DNA from: an uncultured Lachnospiraceae bacterium
GTDB lineage: Bacteria > Bacillota > Clostridia > Lachnospirales > Lachnospiraceae
Assembly (NCBI GenBank): GCA_951800145.1
Contig: CATOJE010000035.1
Location: 1-35,857, forward strand
Direction of reading: 5' to 3'
DNA: 35,857 bases
This document shows, one piece after another, positions 25,349 through 33,303 of the stretch. Numbering within the stretch: the first letter of the stretch is position 1; the number at the start of each line of letters is the position of its first letter. Made by a program: the position numbers and the translations under genes. The notes below the pieces were generated by a model that worked only from the letters and a program-made list of their open reading frames with translations, was not told the origin of the DNA and ran no database searches.

Positions 25349-28300
25349 TTATTTTTCAGATAATTTCCAGGCTTGTCTCCTCTTCTTCCACAAAAATGCA
25401 GCCAGGTACATAAGAGAAGGAAGCAGAATGGTAAGCGATACTGTAAAAACCGCCACTGTGCAGATCCTTTGCCACAGCCTGGCCCGGGCTGTCTGCTTAG
25501 ATGCTGGCGCAGCTGGAGCCTCTGGAACTGCTTCTTCCAGGATTACCTCCTCTTCCTGCGCTTTTGTTTCCTCCGGCTCTGCTATAATAGTTTCCGGCAC
25601 TTTCTGGTAAACAGCCTCCCATTCCATAAAAGAGCGCTCTGGATAGCGGATCTCTCCCTCATAAAACACCTGATAGTCCCATACCAGCTTCCGCCCCCTG
25701 GCCTTTGCCTTCCTACAGGGAATATCCTGATCCATATAGGCGTCCCCATCCCAGGCAAGCTCCAGAATTTCGTATTGCTCTGCATCACATCCGATTTCAT
25801 TCAGAATCAAATCTGGATGTTCCAAAAGATACTGCAGCTCCATTTCGCCAGGGACGAAATCCCCCTGAAGCGCATATTGGCTTGAGCCATAATCATAAAA
25901 TACTACTGAAGCTGAAAAATCATCCTGCCAGTGGGACGCAAGCTGAGAAATTCCGGTTTGCCTCAGCTCCCCGCTTCCTCTGCGTCCATCCTCCTCCTTC
26001 TGCCTGCTAACCATCACCTGGTCTGGTATCTGCTCTACGCGCTCGATTCCCTCATAGGTCAGGATTTCCCTGGCCGGCTCCCGAAGCTCTGGCTCTACCT
26101 TCTCCACCTGCTGGCAGGAATCCAGCATATACTCCCTTCCCTCCTCATCCACATATTCCCGGCTTGGAAGATCGGTTTCATCCTCTACAGCAAGATAAAG
26201 CACCAGCTGCTCAGGCAAGGCTTCCTCTCCTTCTGTCTCCGCCCCATATCCATCCACACCGCCTGCCAGAGATACGATCATCACCGCCAGCATGCCGCCA
26301 AGGAGATGCCGGTCCTTTACTCTGCGGCTCTGTCCATGGCTTTTCTTCCTTCTAAGCCACAGCATGGCAAACATTCCAGCGGCTGCGGCCAAAAAGATCC
26401 CGGGAAGCATTCCCAAACCTTTATCTCCGGTTTTCGGCAGGGCAAGCCGGTTCCCGGCACCCCTGGGAACCCCTTCATCATTGATAAGCTCTGGCGGCGC
26501 ATAGCCGGCCTTTATCCACCCATTGTGGAGCCCTGCCTCCAGAGGAGGCGGATCCATCACAATCCGGGTGGAGGGCGGTGAAAAAGAGGTTCTCCCGCCT
26601 CCTGAGGAGGGCGGTGTGGCAACTGGCAGCGTCTCCTCCGGCGGGGGCGGTGTTTCTTCTGGCAGCGTTTCCTCCGGCTTTGTCTCCTCTGGCGGCGTTT
26701 CCTCCGGTTTTGTCTCCTCTGGCGGCGTTTCCTTATAATTCTTTACCACGATTTGATAAAATTCCGGCGCTTCTTCCATACCTTGATCTCTGAGCGCCAC
26801 CATACTGGTTAGCCATATAAGCTTCTGGCCTTGCCTCCTTCTTTTTTGAAGCTCCTCCCTGATCTCCGGCTCAGCCGCAGAGGGGGATGCGTCCTTTAAG
26901 CTGTCACTGCCTGCAGCCGAAGCATGGCTGCGGCTGGCCTCTGGCAGGGTAGCCTCACGGCTTGCTGTAGGAACCGATGCTTCTGAAGCATCCTCCTTAA
27001 GCAAAGGTCTGTCTGCCTGAATGCTCCCTTCCTGGGGAAACAGCTCCAGCCGGATGGCAGGCCCTGCCTCTGCATCACTGCGGCTGGCCACCGCTGCATC
27101 TGTCTGCTCTATTCCATGAAGCGTATACTGGGATGCTGCTGCAGATGTAATTCTGCCCTCTGTCTGTCCTCCCGCCTGCTGGGAAGCCACATAAATTTCC
27201 TCTGACAGTCCCTCCTTTAAGGCCTCATACCCTTTCGGAGGCTTTGTCTCCTTCCAGGTATACCCATAGAGCAAATGGATAAACTGCTGATACGCCAAGT
27301 CACGTTCCGCCTCCAGCATTCCCTCACCGCTTCCATCCACTGCGTGGAAATCACATATCTCGCTGCACGCCTCAACCTCCCTTTCCCATGCATCCCAGGC
27401 CTCTTCCTCCAGCTTTTCCCGCAGCAGCTCTGAATTTCCCTCATATAAAATCTCCGGATCCGGGTGGCCGCCGCAGTACGTCTTTTCATAGTGATACTCC
27501 TTCTGGTCCCAATGGCGCAGCCTGCCGGTTTCACTGGTAATGCCTTCCGGGCACCGTGCCTTAAAGCCGCTCCAGGTCTCAAACTGCTCTGGAGCCAATA
27601 CGGTTCCTTCTAACTGCCCGGAATCAAAGGACTCCATCACCTGGAATTCTGCACCAGATAAGGCATCCTCGCTGTCCCCATCGATCTTCATCAGTTCCAC
27701 TCCGTACAGTGCCCGGAAGTCCTCCTGATGCCGGTAGTGCCTCACCTCCGGCAGCTCCCAGCTCCCTGGATCCTCTGGTTTTTCTGGTACTGACAGCTTA
27801 AAATAGCACTGCCAGGCCATATTCTGCTCGACGTAAGCAGCCAATGTCTGCAGCCCGCTATAGCGGTATGAGCCTACCAGATAAACCAGGCCAATGGGAT
27901 AGGCGCTCCCCAGCCCGGATCCCTCTTTTGCGGTTCCTGTGATTGCAATCACATCTTCCTTTGGATCCTCGCATTGGAAGGTGATCTGATCTCCCTCCCA
28001 TTCCCAGCTCCAGCCTGACGGCAGCTCATAGTCAAATTCCTTTATCTCCTCTGCCTTTTCTCCCAGAGAAAACGTGACAAAGCATCTGTCCTCCTCCCAC
28101 TCCATAGGCCAGATCGGCGCATCCTCCTGGTACTTGGAGGCAAATTCTGGAATATAGCTGCTGGAATTTCCATAGTAATCCTCAATCGCCTGAAGAATTT
28201 CCTCTATCTTGGCCGCCGCCTGGGCCTTTGACTCTTCTGCAGGGCAGCCATTCCAATCTCCAATATATTCCTGCAGCCGCTCTAACTCTGACCGCAGCTG

Positions 28301-28762
28301 ATCCGGTCCGGTGTACTGCCAGGATGTAATCCCCCACACAGAGGCCTGCCCTGCAATGTATTCCCCTGGGGTCAGGGTATGATGCTCGCCCTTTATCATC
28401 CCGCAGCACTGGAGAACAATGGATACTAATTCATACTTCTGCTCCGATAGGCTCTTACTTTCTCCATATTCCTCATTCCACTCATGGCCTTCAATTCCCT
28501 CAAGCATCGCCCTATGCTGCTGAATGCAGAAGAGAGGAGTCCCATCCTCCTTCATCCAATATAAAATCGGGCTGTCGATGGCCTCTCCAAAAAACTCAAA
28601 TTCTGTACTTGTAAGAAGATTTCCCTTTTCCAGAAGCGTGATCTTAAAAATCGCCGCCAGCGCCTGTCCGCTTCCCTGTATCAGGGAGATCACCGGAGAC
28701 AGCAAGAACACCAGTGCTAAGAGCAGCGCTGCTATTCTTGTTCTCCTTTTTATTTGTTTCAT
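25349..28762 (-). CDS. Thioester/Cna-B/LPXTG surface protein fused to a second membrane protein
   Basis: The 1137-residue product has a signal peptide (about 1-37). A TQXA-type thioester domain follows, with C79 (in FCIQQ) and Q139 (in GQASVW). A SpaA/Cna-B-like domain comes next, with likely isopeptide residues K359 (VELMKID) and E505 (WKETKPPKGYE). A Ser/Ala-rich region and a PEET(K/P) repeat stalk (679-712) lead to sorting signal LPKTG at 775-779, a transmembrane helix (about 783-803) and a basic patch. In frame come a second signal-like helix (about 819-838, ending GYGA), an acidic ectodomain of about 250 residues and a last helix (about 1100-1125). Start: ATG at 28762 after AAAGGAGA; no good internal start was found. 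It looks like an adhesin; no sortase gene is in the window. Confidence 0.85.
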   Translation of the reverse strand: MKQIKRRTRIAALLLALVFLLSPVISLIQGSGQALAAIFKITLLEKGNLLTSTEFEFFGEAIDSPILYWMKEDGTPLFCIQQHRAMLEGIEGHEWNEEYGESKSLSEQKYELVSIVLQCCGMIKGEHHTLTPGEYIAGQASVWGITSWQYTGPDQLRSELERLQEYIGDWNGCPAEESKAQAAAKIEEILQAIEDYYGNSSSYIPEFASKYQEDAPIWPMEWEEDRCFVTFSLGEKAEEIKEFDYELPSGWSWEWEGDQITFQCEDPKEDVIAITGTAKEGSGLGSAYPIGLVYLVGSYRYSGLQTLAAYVEQNMAWQCYFKLSVPEKPEDPGSWELPEVRHYRHQEDFRALYGVELMKIDGDSEDALSGAEFQVMESFDSGQLEGTVLAPEQFETWSGFKARCPEGITSETGRLRHWDQKEYHYEKTYCGGHPDPEILYEGNSELLREKLEEEAWDAWEREVEACSEICDFHAVDGSGEGMLEAERDLAYQQFIHLLYGYTWKETKPPKGYEALKEGLSEEIYVASQQAGGQTEGRITSAAASQYTLHGIEQTDAAVASRSDAEAGPAIRLELFPQEGSIQADRPLLKEDASEASVPTASREATLPEASRSHASAAGSDSLKDASPSAAEPEIREELQKRRRQGQKLIWLTSMVALRDQGMEEAPEFYQIVVKNYKETPPEETKPEETPPEETKPEETLPEETPPPPEETLPVATPPSSGGGRTSFSPPSTRIVMDPPPLEAGLHNGWIKAGYAPPELINDEGVPRGAGNRLALPKTGDKGLGMLPGIFLAAAAGMFAMLWLRRKKSHGQSRRVKDRHLLGGMLAVMIVSLAGGVDGYGAETEGEEALPEQLVLYLAVEDETDLPSREYVDEEGREYMLDSCQQVEKVEPELREPAREILTYEGIERVEQIPDQVMVSRQKEEDGRRGSGELRQTGISQLASHWQDDFSASVVFYDYGSSQYALQGDFVPGEMELQYLLEHPDLILNEIGCDAEQYEILELAWDGDAYMDQDIPCRKAKARGRKLVWDYQVFYEGEIRYPERSFMEWEAVYQKVPETIIAEPEETKAQEEEVILEEAVPEAPAAPASKQTARARLWQRICTVAVFTVSLTILLPSLMYLAAFLWKKRRQAWKLSEK
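26631..26730 (-). repeat. 30-bp tandem repeat encoding the PEET stalk
   Basis: Units 26671-26700 and 26701-26730 are 30 bases long and differ at about one base. Degenerate copies extend to about 26631. They encode Pro-Glu-Glu-Thr-Lys/Pro repeats before the cell-wall sorting signal. Copy number is likely to vary between strains. Confidence 0.75.
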
Positions 28763-28771
28763 AGCTTCTCC

Positions 28772-28789
28772 TTTCCGCAATCGCGGAAA
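28772..28789 (-). promoter_or_regulatory. Hairpin touching the ribosome site of the surface protein gene
   Basis: On the minus strand TTTCCGC and GCGGAAA form a perfect 7-pair stem with a GATT loop. The last bases of the stem are the first A residues of the AAAGGAG ribosome site, so folding would partly hide it. Confidence 0.5.
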
Positions 28790-28899
28790 CGAAGAGCGAT
28801 TTCTTTTCTGTTTTCAATGTACGGGACATCTGGAATCGCTGGTTCAGAACAAACCAGCTGCCGGAGCTCCGGCCGGCGATATAAGAATGATACCGCCAT
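28790..28899 (-). promoter_or_regulatory. Structured 5' leader of the surface protein gene
   Basis: The mRNA leader of about 137 bases contains, in order on the minus strand, GGCGGTAT/ATATCGCC, a 14-base palindrome around CCGGAGCTCCGG, GCTGGTT/AACCAGC (28852-28858 with 28838-28844) and AGCGATT pairing with a distant AATCGCT around a small ATGT/ACAT hairpin. It does not match a riboswitch I can name. Confidence 0.5.
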
Positions 28900-28905
28900 A
28901 TTGAC

Positions 28906-28933
28906 ATTATATCATAATCCAATTATTTTTCAA
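28906..28933 (-). promoter_or_regulatory. Promoter of the surface protein gene
   Basis: On the minus strand TTGAAA (28928-28933), 16 bases, consensus TATAAT (28906-28911). AT-rich DNA with a TATTTTT/AAAAATA palindrome precedes the -35 and may act as an UP element. Confidence 0.8.
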
Positions 28934-28972
28934 GTATTTTTACAAAAATATACAGGTAAATTTTGGATAATT

Positions 28973-29536
28973 CTATTTCCCTTCTTCTGGAAACAGAGTA
29001 TGACTGTGAAATACCATTTTGCAAAGGGTTTCATACTCCTGGTATTGAGGGTAATCCGCCAGCTCCCTCAGCTGCTCTGCCACCCCTTCATAATACCACT
29101 GATGAAGGGCCTTTCTTTTTTCATTGAACCGGTTCCAGAAAACCTCTCCTAACAGCAGATAGTCTCTGGCAGTGCTGCGGATATTGCTCAGCTTGTCCCC
29201 CAGCACCAGAATCTTCTCGTCCCTGGAGGCATGGGTTAAGTGCTCCAGAGTGGCCCTCTTCCTCTCCATCCATGTTTTCGTCTTATCTTCCGTCTCAGCC
29301 ATCACAAGATCCGCCACCCGGCTGCCGAAGGCCTCCTTAAGCTCCTCCCTTGTAACCCCGGCGTCCTCCACAACATCATGCAGAATTGCTGCTGCAATCA
29401 GCTCCTTATCCTCTGTGATCGACGCTACAATTACCGCCGTATCCAGCGGATGTGTGATATAAGGGATATTCGTCCCCTTGCGCACAGCCCCCCGATGTGC
29501 TGCCTCTGCAAATGCCACCGCCTTTTTTACGATCAT
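28973..29536 (-). CDS. HD-domain phosphohydrolase, Mesh1-like small alarmone hydrolase
   Basis: The 187-residue protein consists of the hydrolase half of RelA/SpoT proteins: H29 (THPLDTA), H53-D54 and E57-D58 in LHDVVEDAG, and D114/N118 in GDKLSNIR. These are the metal and ppGpp-binding residues of Mesh1-type hydrolases. No synthetase, TGS or ACT domain is present. It probably removes the 3'-pyrophosphate of (p)ppGpp in the cytosol, though other nucleotides are possible. Start: GGAGG eight bases before the ATG. It is monocistronic, divergent from an Ig-like anchored protein, and ends 40 bases before the surface-protein promoter. Confidence 0.85.
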   Translation of the reverse strand: MIVKKAVAFAEAAHRGAVRKGTNIPYITHPLDTAVIVASITEDKELIAAAILHDVVEDAGVTREELKEAFGSRVADLVMAETEDKTKTWMERKRATLEHLTHASRDEKILVLGDKLSNIRSTARDYLLLGEVFWNRFNEKRKALHQWYYEGVAEQLRELADYPQYQEYETLCKMVFHSHTLFPEEGK

Positions 29537-29634
29537 TCCCTGCCCTCCATCACTTTCATGTATACACTGGCCACACGCTTCCCCTTTGCCTCTCTCCTAT
29601 CATAACATACCCGGGCAAAATGTAGAAGATAAAC

Positions 29635-29663
29635 TTGTAAGATTCTTTGTTTTCTGTTATTCT
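29635..29663 (+). promoter_or_regulatory. Promoter of the anchored Ig-like gene
   Basis: TTGTAA (29635-29640), a 17-base spacer and TATTCT (29658-29663), 23 bases before the ATG. The leader is therefore very short. Confidence 0.65.
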
Positions 29664-29685
29664 ATTATTTGTCAGGAGGACTTTT

Positions 29686-30621
29686 ATGGAACGAATATAC
29701 GAACGTGAACCGAGGGAGCCCCAGTCAGATCCAAACAGCCGCCGCCAGGTGCGCAGGCCAAAGAAACGCAGTGAATGGATGAACGTGCTGTTATTTTATG
29801 TGCTCCCCTTTCTAATTATTAATGGTGTATTATTTATCCTGGTCAGCGCCAGGCCCCATATCACCATCCAGGTGGCGGATACCAAGGATTATAAAACCTC
29901 CTCTGTCACCGTTACCCTTTCCTCTCTTCTGCCTATTACGGAATTCACCTCCGCCCAGGAGGGGGCAGAGCTTTTGCTGACCCGTGAAAAGCGCAACCTT
30001 TACACCGGGGAAATCTCCAAAAACGGGGTCATTGAAATCTATGCCAAAACCATAAACGGTATGACCGCTCTGCAATATGAGCATGTAAATATTCTGGACG
30101 ATGTGGCGCCTGTGATCAATGACCAGTATACCATGGAAGACGGGATTCTTACCATCACCTTTGAAGACAGCCAGTCCGGGCTGGATCCCGCCTCCATTAC
30201 CGCCGTAACTCCCTCGGGCATTTCAAACGCCCCTATCTGGTCCGATAAGCTCACCGGAACCTTCTCCTTTGCCATGGGAGAGGAGCCTCTCATAATCCAT
30301 GCCAGTGATCTGGCTGGGAACGTGATGCAGGCTACCTTCAGCACCCACACTCAGGTTCTGGATCCGGACGGGAATCCCCTCGAAGCCTCTGCTGCCCAGG
30401 AGCCCTTGCCACCGGAAGCTGCCTCTGAGCAGTCTCCTTCTCCGGAGACGGAGATTCCGGCGGAAAGCGCCTGGGAAGCAAGGTCAGAAGAAGGAGAGTC
30501 CCCGACCGCCGGTCAGCTGCAAACATCCATTCCGGCAGAAACACAGCCGGAGGCCACCACCTCCGCAGACGGACAACAAAACGGGGAGGTAAGCATCTAT
30601 ATCGATACTACCACCCCGTAA
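29686..30621 (+). CDS. Membrane-anchored Ig-like protein, unknown
   Basis: The 311-residue product has a basic cytoplasmic N-terminus (1-30), one transmembrane helix (about 33-53) and an outer region. The outer region includes an Ig-like or cadherin-like beta segment (about 135-220; DDVAPVINDQYTMEDG, ASDLAGNVMQATF). A Pro/Glu/Ser/Thr-rich disordered tail (about 228-311) follows. No catalytic motif. Start: ATG at 29686, six bases after GGAGG; an upstream in-frame ATG at 29647 overlaps the promoter. The role may be envelope-related. It ends 11 bases before the convergent lacI gene. Confidence 0.7.
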   Translation: MERIYEREPREPQSDPNSRRQVRRPKKRSEWMNVLLFYVLPFLIINGVLFILVSARPHITIQVADTKDYKTSSVTVTLSSLLPITEFTSAQEGAELLLTREKRNLYTGEISKNGVIEIYAKTINGMTALQYEHVNILDDVAPVINDQYTMEDGILTITFEDSQSGLDPASITAVTPSGISNAPIWSDKLTGTFSFAMGEEPLIIHASDLAGNVMQATFSTHTQVLDPDGNPLEASAAQEPLPPEAASEQSPSPETEIPAESAWEARSEEGESPTAGQLQTSIPAETQPEATTSADGQQNGEVSIYIDTTTP

Positions 30622-30632
30622 ATCGAAGCCGC

Positions 30633-31709
30633 TTAAAGCCCGCCTGGGGACAGGGACCCTTCCCCAGGCCCGCACACAGCTCTGGTAGACTCCCCGGTAA
30701 CTAATTCTGCCGGGAAAACCAGCTGCTGATGCCCGCTGCCCTTTTTAATCTCATTAAACAAAAGCCGGATAGTGGCATACGCCATCTTCTCCACCGGCTG
30801 GCGGATGGTTGTCAGGGACGGATGATAAAACCGGGCGATGTCCAGGCCGTCAAACCCTGCCACGGAAATATCCTGAGGCACTCTTTTTCCTGCCTCAATC
30901 AAAGCCCGGCAGGCGCCGATGGCCGTGCTGTCTGACACAGCATACACCGCGGTAAAGGAAAGCTTTTCCGCCAGCGCCCGTTTCATACAGGCATATCCAT
31001 TTTCCATACTATAGGTCTGGATACCTTCATCCATATAGATACAGTGCTCCGGCCGAAAAGGAATCTGGTGATCCTTTAATGCCTTCTGATATCCGGCCAG
31101 ACGCAACGCTCCGATACTCTCGTCATCCTCGCAGGATGCCAGAATCAGAATATCCCTGTGCCCCAGGCTGCACAGATAATCTACCATCTTATAGCTTTCC
31201 TCAAAGTCGTCCACCGACACAGAGGAATAGTCCAGAGACGCCCCCTCTTCTCCTGTATTTAGGATCCCTACGGTGCTCAATACATACGGAACCGTCAGCT
31301 GCTGCAGCTTTTCCCGGCTGTGGGTAAAGAAGCCGCCTAAGAATATAATTCCCTTCAGGCGCTTTTCCTTAATCAGTTCAACTGCCACATCCACCTCATC
31401 TTCTCTTTCATCTACCCGGTGCAGCACAAAGGAATACTTCTTTTTCTGGATTTCCTCCTCTAAAATCTGGATCATCCTGGCAAAAAAGGGATTGGTGATA
31501 CCTTTAATCAGGACAGCGATGGTTCTGGCCTCGGAGCGCTTCAAATTCCGTGCGCTGTTATTGGGAACATAGTGATTTTCTTTAATCACCTGCATAATTC
31601 GATCCTTCGTCTCCTGGTTAATATCCGGATGGTTATTAATCGCCCGTGAAACCGTACTGACCCCTACCCCGCAGATTCTCGCTACATCCTTTATGGTAAT
31701 CGTTTCCAC
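30633..31709 (-). CDS. LacI-family repressor, probably of the maltodextrin module
   Basis: The 358-residue protein has a LacI N-terminal DNA-binding domain (about 5-50; IKDVARICGVGVSTVSRAIN and the hinge helix NNSARNLKR). A periplasmic-binding-like sensor domain (about 62-340) follows. It begins with GTG at 31709, preceded by GGAGGGG. It is the last gene of the run binding protein, two permeases, malQ and lacI, lying 46 bases after malQ, so it probably controls these genes. The sugar cannot be read from sequence; maltose-type is inferred from malQ. The C-terminal Pro/Gly/Ser stretch (GPGEGSLSPGGL) is encoded by a strong inverted repeat and may not be conserved. Confidence 0.9.
   Translation of the reverse strand: METITIKDVARICGVGVSTVSRAINNHPDINQETKDRIMQVIKENHYVPNNSARNLKRSEARTIAVLIKGITNPFFARMIQILEEEIQKKKYSFVLHRVDEREDEVDVAVELIKEKRLKGIIFLGGFFTHSREKLQQLTVPYVLSTVGILNTGEEGASLDYSSVSVDDFEESYKMVDYLCSLGHRDILILASCEDDESIGALRLAGYQKALKDHQIPFRPEHCIYMDEGIQTYSMENGYACMKRALAEKLSFTAVYAVSDSTAIGACRALIEAGKRVPQDISVAGFDGLDIARFYHPSLTTIRQPVEKMAYATIRLLFNEIKKGSGHQQLVFPAELVTGESTRAVCGPGEGSLSPGGL
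30642..30669. repeat. GC-rich hairpin inside the 3' end of lacI
   Basis: GCCTGGGGA (30642-30650) pairs perfectly with TCCCCAGGC (30661-30669) around a 10-base loop that contains a further GGG/CCC pair. It lies between convergent genes; the minus-strand continuation has only a short T-run, so terminator activity is uncertain. Confidence 0.5.
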
Positions 31710-31755
31710 CTTCCCCCTCCTCTTCCTGTCTGTATCCTTTTCGATTCAAACCCAC

Positions 31756-33252
31756 TTATGAAAAGCGTCCGTACAGGCGGGCCATCCTTCTGGCCTTTTG
31801 GCAAATCTCATCACTGAGCTCTCCTGCCTGAAGCCTCCACTTCCAGTTATCGCCTAATGTAGAGGGCTCATTCATCCTGGCCTCACTGCCCAGCCCCAGA
31901 TAATCCTGCACCGGTATCACAGCCAGGTTGGCTACACTGGCCAGGGCCAGACGGATAAAATCCCAGTTCACCCACGGCCCCTCGCCGTTTGATCCGTTCA
32001 TATATTCCAGAGCCATCAGCTTATCCTGCTCCGGCATTTTCTCAAACCATCCGCGGACTGTATCATTATCATGGGTTCCCGTATAAACCACACAGTTTTT
32101 CGTGTAATTATGAGGCAGATAATCGCTCTCCTCCCTGGTATCAAAGGCAAATTCCAGAACCTTCATCCCGGGAAATCCAGTATCCTCAACCAGCTTTAAC
32201 ACGCTGGGCGTCAAAAAACCAAGATCCTCTGCGATAATAGGAAGCGACTTGGTTCCAAAATGCTCCTCCATCTGGCGGAAAATCCCGATGCCTGGTCCCT
32301 TTACCCATGTTCCATGCTCTGCTGTGGCATTCCCGTAAGGGATGGAATAGTACTCGTCAAATCCGCGGAAATGATCCACCCGCACCACATCATACAGGCG
32401 GAAGCTGTATTCCATCCGCTTCAGCCACCAGGCATAGCCCGTCTCCTTATGGTATTCCCATCGGTACAGAGGATTCCCCCAAAGCTGCCCAGTGGCGGAA
32501 AATCCGTCTGGCGGGCACCCGGCCACTGCGGTCGGCATATTCTCCTCATCAAACTGGAACAGCTCCGGATGGGCCCAGGCATCTGCACTGTCAAAGGCAA
32601 CATAGATAGGAATATCGCCGATAATCTTGATCCCCTGAGTATTGGCATAGGCTTTCAGTGCATCCCACTGCTCCTGAAATTTTACCTGGAGGAACTGGTA
32701 AAACCAAATCTCCTCCTGAAGCTTCTCCCGAAAGTCTTTCATGGCCTGAGGCTTTCGCAGCTTGATATCCTCATCCCACTCTGTCCAGGGTTTACTTTGG
32801 AAGTGATTTTTCACCGCCATGTAAAAGCAATATTCTCCAGTCTCCTCCTGAAGCTTCTCGTGGAAGATCTCCCTTGCTCCTTCTGTCCCCTCCTTCTCCA
32901 TCCACCGCCCAAAGGCTTTCTTTAAAAGGGGAAAACGATTCAGATACAGCTTATCATAGGAGACATACCGTCTGCTTCCTCCAAAATCCGCCAGAAGGCA
33001 TTCCGCCTCTGTCAGAAGCCCTTCCTTAATCAGCGCAGTCAGATCGATGAAATAGGGATTCCCTGCAAAGGCAGAGAAGGACTGATAGGGAGAGTCGCCA
33101 TATCCAGTGGGCCCTAATGGAAGAATCTGCCAATATTTCTGTCCCGCACGTCTTAGGGCATCCACAAATTCATAGGCCTCCTTGGAAAAGGATCCGATTC
33201 CATAAGGTGACGGCAGGCTGGAAATCGCCAGCAGCATCCCGCATTCTCTCAT
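31756..33252 (-). CDS. malQ: 4-alpha-glucanotransferase (amylomaltase, GH77)
   Basis: Cytosolic enzyme that transfers alpha-1,4-glucan segments between maltodextrins. The 498-residue product has the GH77 catalytic residues: nucleophile D293 in VRVDHFRGFDE, acid/base E342 in IAEDLG and D395 in GTHDNDTVRGW. The N-terminal LPLGPTGYGDSPYQSFSAFA block is intact. Length is that of the short bacterial type. Start: ATG at 33252, eight bases after AAGGAGG; upstream in-frame ATG (33270) and TTG (33279) lack such a site. It follows the second permease gene, linking uptake to intracellular processing of maltodextrins. Confidence 0.96.
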   Translation of the reverse strand: MRECGMLLAISSLPSPYGIGSFSKEAYEFVDALRRAGQKYWQILPLGPTGYGDSPYQSFSAFAGNPYFIDLTALIKEGLLTEAECLLADFGGSRRYVSYDKLYLNRFPLLKKAFGRWMEKEGTEGAREIFHEKLQEETGEYCFYMAVKNHFQSKPWTEWDEDIKLRKPQAMKDFREKLQEEIWFYQFLQVKFQEQWDALKAYANTQGIKIIGDIPIYVAFDSADAWAHPELFQFDEENMPTAVAGCPPDGFSATGQLWGNPLYRWEYHKETGYAWWLKRMEYSFRLYDVVRVDHFRGFDEYYSIPYGNATAEHGTWVKGPGIGIFRQMEEHFGTKSLPIIAEDLGFLTPSVLKLVEDTGFPGMKVLEFAFDTREESDYLPHNYTKNCVVYTGTHDNDTVRGWFEKMPEQDKLMALEYMNGSNGEGPWVNWDFIRLALASVANLAVIPVQDYLGLGSEARMNEPSTLGDNWKWRLQAGELSDEICQKARRMARLYGRFS

Positions 33253-33303
33253 TGGTAATTCCTCCTTCATTCCATTCAATTCGATTCATTCGCTACTATC
33301 ATA

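Noticed and set aside
26523-26793. Plus-strand Gly/Ser/Val repeat frames
   Set aside because: These are the antisense reading of the PEET tandem repeat.
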